Positions 36,718-45,900 of a stretch of DNA of 64,000 nt are shown piece by piece. The DNA comes from Komagataeibacter medellinensis NBRC 3288 (GTDB lineage Bacteria; Pseudomonadota; Alphaproteobacteria; Acetobacterales; Acetobacteraceae). The stretch is taken from assembly GCF_000182745.2 (NCBI RefSeq), contig NC_016027.1, positions 437,001-501,000 of the forward strand, written 5' to 3'. The position numbers and the translations under genes are program-made. How positions within the stretch are numbered: position 1 is the stretch's first letter; every line of letters begins with the position of its first letter. The notes below the pieces were generated by a model. That model was not told the DNA's origin, did not search any database, and saw nothing but the letters and a program-made list of their open reading frames with translations.

Positions 36718-37794
36718 ATGATCTACAGGAAACCGCTGCTTTACGCAGGCTGCACCGCTGTCGTGCTAGCCCTTGTCGCCTGGGGGGGCGCGCGGCTGGT
36801 CAATGGTGATGGCATAAACCAGTACACCAACGATGCCTACGTCACGGCCGATTTCCCCACCGTCGCCCCCAAGGTTTCGGGCCGCATAGACCGCGTGATC
36901 GCACAGGATAACGAGCAGGTTCATGCTGGCGAAGAACTGGCCCATATCGAGGATGACGACTATCGCGCCGCCCTTGATGTGGCACGCGGCAACCGGCAGG
37001 CGGCACAGGGCGATGTCAGCAACCTCGAGGCCGAACTGACCCGGCAGGATGCGGTGATTGCGGGCGCGCGCGCCGCTGTTCAGTCAGATGAAGCCGATCT
37101 GGCGTTTGCCCGCCTCAATGCCGCGCGGTACCGCAACCTGTCATCAGGCGGGGCGGGCACGATCGAGCAGAAGCAGCATTCCGAAGCGCAGGAAAAGGAA
37201 GCCCAGGCCGCCATAGCACGCGAGAGCGCTGGCGTGGATGCCGCCATAAGACAGGTGGATGTGCTGAAGGGCCAGCTTGAACGCGCCCGTGGCATGCTGC
37301 TGCGCGCGCAGGGAGATGAAAGGCAGGCCGAACTGAACCTGTCCTACTGCACCATTCCCGCGCCCATGGATGGCGTAGTGGGCGCGCGCGGCGTGCGCGT
37401 GGGTAACTACGTGCATGCGGGCACCGGCATCCTGGCCGTGGTGCCCACGCATGAAGCCTACGTTCTGGCCAACTTTCAGGAAACGCAACTGACAAAGGTG
37501 CAGACCGGGCAGGCCGCGACCATATGGGTCGATACCTTTCCCGGTCATCCGCTCAAGGCGCATGTGGACTCGCTCGCACCTGCCACCGGCGTGGCCTTTG
37601 CCCCCATCCAGCCAGATAATGCCACCGGCAATTTTACCAAGGTGGTGCAGCGCATACCGGTCAAACTGACCTTTGATCCCGGCCAGCCACTGGCCGCCCG
37701 TGTGCGTGTCGGCATGTCGGTTGAGGTCAATATCGATACATCTTCAAAACCCGAAGGCCCGCATGCCAGTGATGCCCATTATGTGTGGCAGTAA
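36718..37794 (+). CDS. HlyD-family membrane fusion protein (EmrA-like)
   Basis: The 358-residue adaptor has one N-terminal membrane anchor (LLYAGCTAVVLALVAWGG), the lipoyl half-motif YVTADFPTVAPKVSGRIDRV, a long Ala/Gln/Glu-rich coiled coil (residues about 85-200), the second half-lipoyl region (YCTIPAPMDGVVGARGVRVG) and a beta-barrel domain. ATG 36718 is chosen because the hydrophobic anchor follows directly. It links the MFS pump to the outer-membrane factor whose start is 5 bp downstream of its stop. Confidence 0.93.
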   Translation: MIYRKPLLYAGCTAVVLALVAWGGARLVNGDGINQYTNDAYVTADFPTVAPKVSGRIDRVIAQDNEQVHAGEELAHIEDDDYRAALDVARGNRQAAQGDVSNLEAELTRQDAVIAGARAAVQSDEADLAFARLNAARYRNLSSGGAGTIEQKQHSEAQEKEAQAAIARESAGVDAAIRQVDVLKGQLERARGMLLRAQGDERQAELNLSYCTIPAPMDGVVGARGVRVGNYVHAGTGILAVVPTHEAYVLANFQETQLTKVQTGQAATIWVDTFPGHPLKAHVDSLAPATGVAFAPIQPDNATGNFTKVVQRIPVKLTFDPGQPLAARVRVGMSVEVNIDTSSKPEGPHASDAHYVWQ

Positions 37795-37798
37795 GGCG

Positions 37799-39319
37799 AT
37801 GAAGCGTTTCGCGCTTGTGGGGCTGTCGGCACTTGCGCTGGCGGCCTGCACGGTTGGCCCCACTTATCACAAGCCACATGTCAAGGCACCAGCTACATGG
37901 CGTGAAACCCAGCCCCCGGCCGAAAGCACGGTCAGCACCGCCTCCACCGACCCGCAATGGTGGACGCTGTTCAACGACCCGCTGCTGACCCGGCTGGAAG
38001 GAGAGGTGGCGGCAAGCAACCTTGACCTGAAAGCAGCCAGCCTGCGCCTGATGCAGAGCCAGGCGGAACGGCGTATTGCCAGCGCCGCCCAGTTCCCGCA
38101 TGCCGAAGCCAATGCATCCTATGGGCGCGAGCGTGCCAGCACCAACGGCGTGCTGGGGCTGCTGGGCACGATGGAGCGTGAGGGCACGGGTTCCATCGCA
38201 TCGGGCACACAGGGCTTTGGCCCCACCGCCCTGCCAGGCAGTGTGGGCAACCCGTCGTTCAACCTTCCGCAATATGGCATGAATGCATCATGGGAAGTGG
38301 ACCTGTGGGGCCATGTGCGCCGGCAGGTGGAAGCCGCCACCGCCGCCATGCACGCTACCGAAGAAATGCGGCGTGACATCCTTGTCTCGCTCATGGCGGA
38401 AACCGCACAGGACTATATCGACCTGCGCGCAACGCAAACCCAGATCGGTATCCTTGAACATAACATTGCCATCGCCACCAACAGCGTGCGCCTGACCACC
38501 ATGCGCCTGCAGCAGGGCGCGGCCACACGGCTGGACGTAGCGGAGGCAACGGGACAACTCCATACCTTCACCGCCCGCCTTGCACCGCTGAAGGCGCAGG
38601 CCACGCACCTGCTTAATGCGCTGAGCTTCCTTGTAGCGCGCGAACCCGGCGCGCTCGATGCCGAGTTGGGAGCATCAGCCCCCATTCCGGTGGTACCTGC
38701 CACCATTCCGGTCGGCCTGCCGTCCGAACTGGCCGAACGCCGCCCCGATATCCGCATGGCAGCCGACCGGCTACATGCTGCAACGGCCAGCATTGGCGTG
38801 GCGATTGCCGATTTCTTCCCCCGCATCACGCTTTCGGGCAGCCTTGACGTGCAGGCCCTACAGTTTAGCGGACTGGGATCGTGGGCATCGCGCCAGTACG
38901 GCTTTGGCCCCACGGCAACGCTGCCCATATTTGAAGGTGGCCGCCTGACTGGGCAGCTGCACCTGCGCCGCGCCCAGCAGAAGGAGGCAGCCACGATGTT
39001 CCAGCGCACCGTACTCAAGGCATGGCAGGAAATAGATGACGCGATGGCCGACTTTACCGCAGCCCAGAAACGGCGTGACGAACTAACCCAGGCCGTGCAC
39101 GAGAACGAGATTGCGGTGGAAACGGCCAAGCTGCAATACGTGCAGGGATCATCGGACTTCCTGAACGTGCTGACATTGCAGAACGCATTGCTGGCCGCCC
39201 AGAGTGCGCAGGCCGATGCCCGCGCGCATGTGGCAGATTCCGTCACGCGCCTGTACCGTGCGGTCGGCGGCGGGTGGCAGGACCTCTACCCCGAAAAGAA
39301 GGCGAAAAAACATGGTTGA
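37799..39319 (+). CDS. NodT-family outer-membrane efflux lipoprotein
   Basis: The 506-residue protein has a lipoprotein signal peptide with lipobox LAAC (Cys17), then VGPTYHKPHVKAPATWR typical of the OprM/NodT family, two outer-membrane-efflux repeats with long helices, and the conserved LPSELAERRPDIRMAADRL and LNVLTLQNALL motifs. ATG 37799 follows an AGGCG ribosome site; upstream in-frame sequence lacks a signal peptide. It completes the pump with the MFS and HlyD genes. Confidence 0.94.
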   Translation: MKRFALVGLSALALAACTVGPTYHKPHVKAPATWRETQPPAESTVSTASTDPQWWTLFNDPLLTRLEGEVAASNLDLKAASLRLMQSQAERRIASAAQFPHAEANASYGRERASTNGVLGLLGTMEREGTGSIASGTQGFGPTALPGSVGNPSFNLPQYGMNASWEVDLWGHVRRQVEAATAAMHATEEMRRDILVSLMAETAQDYIDLRATQTQIGILEHNIAIATNSVRLTTMRLQQGAATRLDVAEATGQLHTFTARLAPLKAQATHLLNALSFLVAREPGALDAELGASAPIPVVPATIPVGLPSELAERRPDIRMAADRLHAATASIGVAIADFFPRITLSGSLDVQALQFSGLGSWASRQYGFGPTATLPIFEGGRLTGQLHLRRAQQKEAATMFQRTVLKAWQEIDDAMADFTAAQKRRDELTQAVHENEIAVETAKLQYVQGSSDFLNVLTLQNALLAAQSAQADARAHVADSVTRLYRAVGGGWQDLYPEKKAKKHG

Positions 39320-39328
39320 GACCCGCAC

Positions 39329-40072
39329 ATGATGGACATAAGGCGGGCTGCAACGCTTGGCACCGCGCACTCGGACGGCCTTGAACTGCGCTGCCACTTC
39401 GCCTTTGCCGACTATACCGACCCGGCCCATGTGCATGAGGGCCGCCTGCGTGCCGTAAACCTGGGTATACTGGGGGCAGGGGAGACATACCGGCTGGGAC
39501 AGGAAGCCAGTGTCGATATCGTGACATGGGTGCAGGCAGGCAGCCTGAGCGCGCAGATGGATGGGTGTGAACCCGAGCAACTGGGGGCAGGCGGCGTGCA
39601 TCTGGCCAGTACGGGAAACGGGTGCGCGGCAGTGCAATGGTGCGCCGGGCCACAGGGGGCCAGTATCATCCAGTTCTGGCTACTGGCTGATATTGAGGGC
39701 ACGACACCCGCGCAGGAAACCCGTGCTGGCCTGCCCGGCGGCGATGGCGGCTTTGTTCTGCTGGCCTCCGGCTTTCCCGAGGATGATCCCGAGGAAAGTG
39801 GTGCCGTGGCCGATGGCGCGCCTGTGGCACTGAGTGCGCGCGCGCGCCTGGCCCAAGCCGCGATTCCGGCAGGGGAAGGGGCGGCTTATAGTACCTGCAA
39901 TGGGCGTGATCTCTATCTTGTGGTGGTGTCAGGCAGCATCGGCATTGGCGCGGCGGTCCTGGAGCATGGCGATGCCGCAGCACTGGCAGAGGTAACTGAT
40001 CTGACCATAATCGCGCGGGCCGATGCGGTGGTGCTGCTGGTTGATGTGGGGGCTGATACTTCTGTATTTTAA
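39329..40072 (+). CDS. Pirin-like bicupin protein lacking usual metal ligands
   Basis: The 247-residue protein has the pirin/YhhW layout: FAFADYTDP near residue 25, VNLGILGAGETYRLG, VDIVTWVQAGSLSAQMDG, GGVHLASTGNG, IIQFWLLADIEGTTPAQET and a second cupin half. In canonical pirins the metal is held by a HxH pair before the M-E-I-x-T-Y strand and a His after G-T-G. Here these positions read LGQEASVDIVTW and GNGCAAVQW, with no histidine, so metal binding and quercetinase activity are unlikely. It begins 10 bp after the efflux operon and is probably cotranscribed. Confidence 0.7.
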   Translation: MMDIRRAATLGTAHSDGLELRCHFAFADYTDPAHVHEGRLRAVNLGILGAGETYRLGQEASVDIVTWVQAGSLSAQMDGCEPEQLGAGGVHLASTGNGCAAVQWCAGPQGASIIQFWLLADIEGTTPAQETRAGLPGGDGGFVLLASGFPEDDPEESGAVADGAPVALSARARLAQAAIPAGEGAAYSTCNGRDLYLVVVSGSIGIGAAVLEHGDAAALAEVTDLTIIARADAVVLLVDVGADTSVF

Positions 40073-40163
40073 CAGGATTATATTCAATATAAGAATTTAA
40101 TATCAATAATATGAATGTTATTTGGAATATTTAACTTTATTTTATAATTTTCACCCAGATCGG

Positions 40164-40182
40164 CTGAACAATAATCATTATC
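40164..40182. promoter_or_regulatory. Fur-box-like sequence upstream of the glycosyltransferase
   Basis: CTGAACAATAATCATTATC matches the classical Fur box GATAATGATAATCATTATC at 14 of 19 positions, including the whole right half. It ends 68 bp before the ATG at 40251. Confidence 0.45.
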
Positions 40183-40250
40183 AATGCGCGTTATCTGGAA
40201 ATTAATATATTTAAATAACATTATATGAGAATCATAAATGGGCGCCATGA

Positions 40251-41303
40251 ATGTTTCTTATGTCTAGTCATTTCGGAACTGTTGTTTCAGTATCTGGCGA
40301 TAACAATTTTTATCATGCCTATCCTGAAGAAGTGTATCCTGATTTATGCTTTGATATTGATGGTCATATTATACGTGCGCCTGAAGGTTTCAGTAAACTG
40401 CATGATATTGAAACCCGGCGTGAAGGCGATTCCTGGGTAATCGTCTCCAATGGTCAGTTCATGTGTGCGGATATTGGCGGTGCAATCAGTTGGCGAACAG
40501 ATTGCCTTGCCATGGAAAAATTCACACTTATGCCCATTGAAAACTACGTCTCCATTCAGGAAGGCCGCATCAGGATACCCCGCAAGAGACAGACAAATCA
40601 TATCAGCAGGACCGTGCACCAGATTTTTCTCAATGGTCAGTTACCATCCGCGTTTGAAACCGCTTCGGAACAGCTTCGTAAAATGAATCCCGATTGGGAA
40701 TATGTCCGATATGATGCAAAGGATATTCTTGATTTCATATATGATTTTTATGGATGGGAAATCCTTAAACTATACCTACAGATTAACCCACGTTATGGGG
40801 CGGCGCGCGCTGATCTGTTCCGGTATCTGTGCATCTATCAAAAAGGGGGGGTATACCTTGATATAAAGGCTACGACCCGTAATCCGCTTGATTCATTTAT
40901 CAGACCAGACGACCAATACCTGCTGTCTCGCTGGAAGAACGGACACGGGGAACCGCATGAAGGGTGCGGCCTTGGCCCGGAAATGAAAAGCTTTGATGGC
41001 GGAGAATATCAACAATGGCATATAATAGCTGCAAAAGGGCATCCATTCCTTGAATCTGTCATTAATGACACCATAACAAGGATTCATAAATATAGGGAAG
41101 ACTATGTCGGGTGTGGTAAACTTGGCGTATTAAGATTAACCGGACCTTACGTGTACACAACATCAATTAATAAAAACATCACAAAATACAGACATAGATT
41201 TTTTGATTATCATGAATCTGGTCTTATATATAATTTTATTAATGGATACGATAAGTTATTTAAAACTCATTATTCAAAAGAAAATACACCTATTGTTCTT
41301 TGA
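40251..41303 (+). CDS. GT32-type glycosyltransferase with extra N-terminal domain
   Basis: The 350-residue protein has a GT32 (Och1/DXD sugar-binding) core in its second half: TVHQIFLNGQLPSAFETASE, ARADLFRYLCIYQKGGVYLD followed by I-K, where most members have D-x-D, then GPEMKSF and TGPYVYT. Residues 1-115 form a separate domain that looks like a small beta-rich carbohydrate-binding module (RIRIPRKRQ marks its end); this is a guess from composition. The gene is far more AT-rich than its neighbours and flanked by AT-rich spacers, indicating horizontal transfer. A Fur-box-like site lies upstream. Confidence 0.75.
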   Translation: MFLMSSHFGTVVSVSGDNNFYHAYPEEVYPDLCFDIDGHIIRAPEGFSKLHDIETRREGDSWVIVSNGQFMCADIGGAISWRTDCLAMEKFTLMPIENYVSIQEGRIRIPRKRQTNHISRTVHQIFLNGQLPSAFETASEQLRKMNPDWEYVRYDAKDILDFIYDFYGWEILKLYLQINPRYGAARADLFRYLCIYQKGGVYLDIKATTRNPLDSFIRPDDQYLLSRWKNGHGEPHEGCGLGPEMKSFDGGEYQQWHIIAAKGHPFLESVINDTITRIHKYREDYVGCGKLGVLRLTGPYVYTTSINKNITKYRHRFFDYHESGLIYNFINGYDKLFKTHYSKENTPIVL

Positions 41304-41644
41304 ATTGAAATCGCCAGTCATTATAGGTTGTATAAATTTTTGAAATGAAACCACATCTGGAAAAGGGAATTCAGTCCATCTTTTTACGGCTTAATCCTGT
41401 CATGTTTCCCGTCCCATATGGGCGGTGACACAGCGTTGGGAACTTTCTTACAAAGCCCACGGCCTGGTATCATATCACAATACATTATGCTTGTTGCGCC
41501 CCTGCAGCCCTTTGCTTCGCTGCAACCGGCATAGTCCGGTTATCGTAAAGCGCTCGGGCGCCAAGACCATATGACAGGCCGGTTTACCGGATGGAAAAGG
41601 AACTTCCCGACAATACCTTTGTGCGCGAAGGGGGGAGTGCGCGC
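41304..41644. other. Gene-free spacer between the glycosyltransferase and the disrupted MFS gene
   Basis: No convincing coding sequence. It contains a TGCAGCCCTTTGCTTCGCTGCA-type hairpin near 41502 (arms TGCAGC/GCTGCA) and a short CCGGT/ACCGG repeat near 41579. Base composition shifts here from AT-rich back to GC-rich. Confidence 0.4.
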
Positions 41645-41905
41645 CTATTCTTCATGCGCGGGCAGGCTGTGGGGGAAGGCGGCGGGATTGCACAATGCTA
41701 CGGCCAGCGCGCACACCACAATGGCGATGGCAAGCGGGGTCAGCACGCCAAAGCCGTACACCGTAAGCACCTGCCCCCCTATGGCCGATCCCAGCAGGAT
41801 GCCCACATTGCTGGCGGAGTTGATCGCAGCCCCCGCCACATCGGGGCGGGTTGCGCGCGCACGGATCGCACCGGACATGACAAAGGGGATCAGCGCCGAA
41901 TAGCC
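41645..41905 (-). pseudogene. MFS transporter, 3' part separated by IS66
   Basis: Eighty-odd codons on the minus strand (GYSALIPFVMSGAIRARATR, then NSASNVGILLGSAIGGQVLT) encode the last two membrane helices of a DHA1-type MFS protein. The 5' part lies at 44420-45357. Joining the parts after removal of the element and one 8-bp duplication gives 1191 bp, an intact 396-codon frame. Confidence 0.85.
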
Positions 41906-41932
41906 GTAACCGGCCGCTCTGGGCCGCCTTGA

Positions 41933-43543
41933 TTATGCGGCCTGTCTGTGCAGTGTATTCACGGGTTTCCAGTTCCATGGCAACAGTTCGTGGAGCCGGT
42001 TGATCTTGTGCTCGTTGATACGGGCCAGGACGTCGGCGAGGTAATCGTGCGGATTAAGCCGGGAGAGTTTTGCGCTTTCGATAAGCGTCATGGCATCAGC
42101 GATGTTGTCGCCCCCGGTGTCGGATCCGGCAAAGAGATAATTTTTTCGCCCCACGCATACGGGCCGTATGGCGCGTTCGGCAGGATTGTTGTCGATGGCG
42201 ACACGACCATCTTCGAGGAACAGGGTAAAGGCCTTCCACCGGTTGAGCGCATAACGGATCGCTTTTGCCAGTTCCCCCTTTCCAGGGATACGGGCAAGCT
42301 GTGTTTCGCACCATGCGTGGAATGCTGTGACACGGGGGCGGCTTTGTTCCTGTCGGACAGCCAGACGATACGGGGCCGGGTGTCCGGTGATCTGGCGCTC
42401 GATATCGTAGAGCTCTCCGATCTGTTCAAGTGCTTCCCTTGCGATTGTCGAATCACTGCCCTTCCAGACATCATGGAAGGCCCGGCGGAGATGAGCCCAG
42501 CAGGCCGCTTCGCGCACGTGCACGGTTCCTGTTGCGTCTGGTTTATACAGATCCCTGAACCCGGCGTAGGCGTCAGCCTGCAGAATGCCCCGGAACTGTG
42601 CCAGATGGGTCTGGGGATTGATCCCCTTGCGATCGGGAGAGAACCAGTAGGCCACGGCGGGCGGATCACTCCCTCCCCATGGGCGGGGATCGCGCAGATA
42701 GCTCCAGATCCGCCCTTCCTTCACGCCCCGGGGTTTGCCAGCCTGACGCAGACGGGGGTCAAGAACCTGGATGGGTGTATCATCAGCATGTAGCAGGTCT
42801 GCCTTTACGACATCCTGACGGATCAGATCTGTCAGAGGACGCAGAACGGCAACGGCCTGACCACACCAGTCGATCAGGGTTGAACGGGGAATGTCCACAC
42901 CCTGACGGGCAAAGATCTCATTCTGACGATAAAGCGGAATGTGGTCATCGAATTTCGAGACCAGGATATGGGCTAAAAGCCCGGTGCCAGCCATCCCCCG
43001 TGGGACAGGGCGCGACGGTGCTTCAGGCTGCACCAGTGTTTCGCAGTGACGGCAGGATTTCTTCAGCCGTGCCGTTTCGACAACTTTCAGTTTTGCCGCA
43101 ATAAAGTCCAGTATTTCGGTGACATCTTCGCCTACAAGACGCAGGGGACCGCCACAGGCAGGACAGGCCTCACCTGGGTCGAGAACAATACGCTCCCGTG
43201 GTGTCGTGTCAGAAACCTTTGGTTTGCCACGCTGCCGTGGGGGAGAGAGTGCATCATCGCTGACATCATGCTCCCTGATATCAGGAGAAGGATCGGCTGC
43301 CGCGATGGCGATTTTTACATCTTCAAGGAGCAGTTCGAGTTGTTCAATCTCACGGTCTATCTTTTCTGAACTGGCCCCGAATTTCTGTTTCTGAAGACGT
43401 GCGATCCGGATTTTGAGAGACTGGACAAGAGCTTCATACGCACGGGCTGACGCAGAAAGCCGAGCCACTTCGGTCTGCAGGGAAACAATCATTTCCCTCA
43501 GGGTATCCGGATCATCAGGCAGGACCGCAGGTGCAGACGTCAT
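41933..43543 (-). CDS. tnpC: IS66 transposase TnpC
   Basis: The 536-residue DDE transposase has the N-terminal leucine-rich coiled coil (residues about 15-70), the zinc-finger-like CPACGGPLRLVGEDVTEILD and CRHCETLVQP region, a GTGLLAHILVSKFDDHIPLY motif, the DDTPIQVL segment with the first catalytic Asp, QADAYAGFRDLY with the second, and DGRVAIDNNPAERAIRP with the Glu. Length is normal for IS66. It is the last gene of the element's operon. Confidence 0.95.
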   Translation of the reverse strand: MTSAPAVLPDDPDTLREMIVSLQTEVARLSASARAYEALVQSLKIRIARLQKQKFGASSEKIDREIEQLELLLEDVKIAIAAADPSPDIREHDVSDDALSPPRQRGKPKVSDTTPRERIVLDPGEACPACGGPLRLVGEDVTEILDFIAAKLKVVETARLKKSCRHCETLVQPEAPSRPVPRGMAGTGLLAHILVSKFDDHIPLYRQNEIFARQGVDIPRSTLIDWCGQAVAVLRPLTDLIRQDVVKADLLHADDTPIQVLDPRLRQAGKPRGVKEGRIWSYLRDPRPWGGSDPPAVAYWFSPDRKGINPQTHLAQFRGILQADAYAGFRDLYKPDATGTVHVREAACWAHLRRAFHDVWKGSDSTIAREALEQIGELYDIERQITGHPAPYRLAVRQEQSRPRVTAFHAWCETQLARIPGKGELAKAIRYALNRWKAFTLFLEDGRVAIDNNPAERAIRPVCVGRKNYLFAGSDTGGDNIADAMTLIESAKLSRLNPHDYLADVLARINEHKINRLHELLPWNWKPVNTLHRQAA

Positions 43544-43606
43544 TATGAAAAAATAGCAGAAAACCTAAGAAAATTCAAAATGTTCTGCACTCTCACGCCA
43601 TAAAAA

Positions 43607-43954
43607 TCAGGCCACGCGAGACGGTGGTGCAGACCAGGAAGGGCGTCTCCACTCCATGCCTTCCCACAGCATGGCCATCTGTGCTGTCGTCAGGCGTGCA
43701 ACGCCCTCTGCCGGAGACGGCCATGGAAAACGTCCCTTCTCAAGCACCTTGTAATAAAGACAGAACCCCTGACCGTCCCACATCAGAAGCTTGATCCTGT
43801 CCCCACGGCGACCACGAAAGGCAAAGAGCGCCCCTGATGTCGGGTTCTGACGCAGCACGTCCTGTGCCAGTGCTGCCAGACCCGATATGCCCTTGCGCAT
43901 ATCGGTCACCCCGCAGGCCAGATAGACACGCACGCCGTTGCCCACGCCAATCAT
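43607..43954 (-). CDS. tnpB: IS66 accessory protein TnpB
   Basis: The 115-residue protein is the IS66 Orf2: VYLACGVTDMRKGISGLAAL, FAFRGRRGDRIKLLMWDGQG and FCLYYKVLEKGRFPWP are the family signature. It overlaps tnpA by four bases (ATGA type), so translation is coupled. It is required for IS66 transposition in studied relatives, by an unknown mechanism. Confidence 0.95.
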   Translation of the reverse strand: MIGVGNGVRVYLACGVTDMRKGISGLAALAQDVLRQNPTSGALFAFRGRRGDRIKLLMWDGQGFCLYYKVLEKGRFPWPSPAEGVARLTTAQMAMLWEGMEWRRPSWSAPPSRVA

Positions 43955-44310
43955 GCCGTCTCCGCAATCCGGATGACCCGGGCCAGAAGATCTTCGGCAG
44001 GATGTCCCGTCACCCTGATACTACGGCCATTGCGCAGCACTATGGCCAGTTCGTCAGGATCACCGCCAGATGCCACAGCAGGTGTCGTCACTGAAGCAAC
44101 AGGAACAAACGCCACAGACTGATCTGGGGAAGATAGTCTTTGACGGAATGACGTCCGCCATTGGTAAAGATGTTGGCGGGTCAGGTCATGTCGACGTGCC
44201 ACATCCGATACACTTGCTCCATCCACACCAACTTCAGCCAGTATCGCCAGCTTCCGTTCATCCGACCAGCGGCGGCGGCGTTCAACGCCAATCAGGATTT
44301 CCTGGGTCAT
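43951..44310 (-). CDS. tnpA: IS66 accessory protein TnpA
   Basis: The 119-residue protein is the IS66 Orf1 with a helix-turn-helix (RRWSDERKLAILAEVG, SVSDVARRHDLTRQHLYQWR) and a C-terminal LRNGRSIRV segment. It is the first gene of the element and starts about 110 bp inside the right end. Tandem palindromes lie between its start and that end. Confidence 0.94.
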   Translation of the reverse strand: MTQEILIGVERRRRWSDERKLAILAEVGVDGASVSDVARRHDLTRQHLYQWRTSFRQRLSSPDQSVAFVPVASVTTPAVASGGDPDELAIVLRNGRSIRVTGHPAEDLLARVIRIAETA

Positions 44311-44334
44311 TCTTACCTCTCAAATGACGTCAAT

Positions 44335-44364
44335 AACGACGTCGTTAACGACGTCGTTAACGAC
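44335..44364. repeat. Tandem palindromic repeats in the IS66 promoter end
   Basis: The 12-bp self-complementary unit AACGACGTCGTT is present twice in tandem followed by a half unit AACGAC, about 55 bp from the right terminus of the element and 25 bp upstream of tnpA. Confidence 0.7.
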
Positions 44365-44419
44365 GGTAAGTTACCAGTCACAATCCTCAATCATAAGGCG
44401 GCCTCAAACGGCCGGTTAC

Positions 44420-45357
44420 GAATAGCCGATGCACCACAGCCCCACGGCTCCCACCGCCACCCAGCCCGATATGATGTGCCCGTACATCAGCCCCATGCCC
44501 GCCAGCATGGCAAGGCCGCCTGCCAGCACGCCCGCCGCCGGGTTGCGGTCCACCAGTTGCCCCGCACCCCACAGGCCAAGGATGCTGGTGCCACCGATCA
44601 GCAGCAGCGCGGCACTCAGCGCCCCACCGGGCAGGCCATGGTCAAGCAGCAGCGGAGTGACGTAGGTGTAGAGCAGGTTGTGGGCAATGAAGAATACCCC
44701 GTTCACAACGACCACAACCATGAAGATGCGCATGGTCCGGTGCGAACGCATGGCTGGCAGGGTTTCGCGCACCTGCACGGGGGAGGAAACTGGCGGCAGG
44801 AAAAACGCGATGCACAGAGTAAGGACCATCGAAAGCCCCGCCAGCGTGAACATGGCCGCCCGCCAGCCCACCAGTTGCCCCGCCGCCGCCATGCCCGGAA
44901 CCCCCAGCACAGCACCCAGCGAAGTGCCACCATACACGAACGAAATGGCCCGTCCTGTCATGGCCTGCGGCACAAGGCGCGCGGCATAGGCCGAGACGAT
45001 GGACATGAGCAGCGCATGCGCCACCCCGCCAATCATCCGCCCCGCGCAGACAAGCACGAAGGTGGGTGCCATGGCCATGACAAGGTTGGACAGTACGTAA
45101 CCCGCAAGCGAGACCACCATAAGCCGCTTGCGATCAATATGCGCGGTCAGGATGGTCAGCGGCACCGCACCCACTGCCACCATGAGCGCAAAGGCGCTAA
45201 CGGCAAGCCCCGCCTTGCCTTCCGCAATATGGAAGGCGCGCGCCATGTCGATCAGGATGCCCACGGGGGCGACCTCGCTGGTTAGTGCGGTAAAGGTGCA
45301 GGCAAACAGAGCCCACAGCCCGATTACGGCTGGGGCGGGCAGGGACTTGAAAAGCAT
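44420..45357 (-). pseudogene. MFS transporter, 5' part separated by IS66
   Basis: Starting at ATG 45357 (MLFKSLPAPAVIGLWAL), about 312 codons encode the first ten membrane helices of a DHA1-type MFS exporter, with HIDRKRLMVVSLAGYVLSN between helices 2 and 3 and GTSLGAVLGVPGMA in helix 5. The frame is cut by the IS66 end after GLWCIGYS. It was an arabinose/drug-type exporter; substrate unknown. Confidence 0.88.
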
Positions 45358-45900
45358 GGGCGACCTGTTCTGGCTACGGTATGGCAAGACGTGCCGGTGT
45401 CCATCTCCCTTCTGGCACTCCCGCCGCGGCAATGAAACAGGCCATAACCGCGCGCAACACAAAGTTGTCCGTCTGGGGCACGCATGACAGGCGCGTGCGG
45501 GATGCGTAGCTGGCCGCCCTATCAGATCCGCTTCATGCCGGGATGCGATGAACTTGACGGTGGAAATTCGTCAGGTTAGGACTTGACAGTTCGGCCCCCG
45601 AACAATCGGCCTCGACCTGCATGCAGCCCGGTCTGCGCGGCTTTGCCGCTCCTCGCATTGCCTACCCCTGTAATATTACAATCCGTTACGGACCCCGATC
45701 CTGCTCACGATGTGCAAGCCCTGCACTGCGAGGCAGGGCGGCAATGGCCCCGGACCTTCTGCCCCCGATACGAAAGGCTTGCCAGCCATGTTACCCTTCA
45801 CGTTGCACCGTGACCTGCCGGGGAGCGTACACGCCCCCTGCGGGCGGGACGGCATGCAGTCCGCCCGCGCCCATGCATGGCACTTCGCGGCCCGCGCATT
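45358..45900. other. Gene-free spacer between the MFS gene and the radical SAM gene
   Basis: About 540 bp. It contains TTGACA near 45583 followed by a GTTCG/CGAAC hairpin. Short open frames exist but have no start signal or homology I recognise. Confidence 0.4.

Larger units (their letters stand above)
41906..44419 (-). mobile_element. IS66-family insertion sequence (2514 bp)
   Basis: The element carries tnpA, tnpB and tnpC in the IS66 order, all on the minus strand. The ends are imperfect inverted repeats beginning GTAACCGGCCG and continuing to GGCCGCCTT (21 of the first 25 bases agree). The 8-bp duplication GAATAGCC flanks it at 41898-41905 and 44420-44427, as expected for IS66. All three reading frames are open, so it may still be active. 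Confidence 0.96.

Noticed and set aside
44335-44364. Short tandem repeats considered as a CRISPR array
   Set aside because: No spacers; units are contiguous palindromes inside an insertion sequence. No CRISPR array seen elsewhere in the window.
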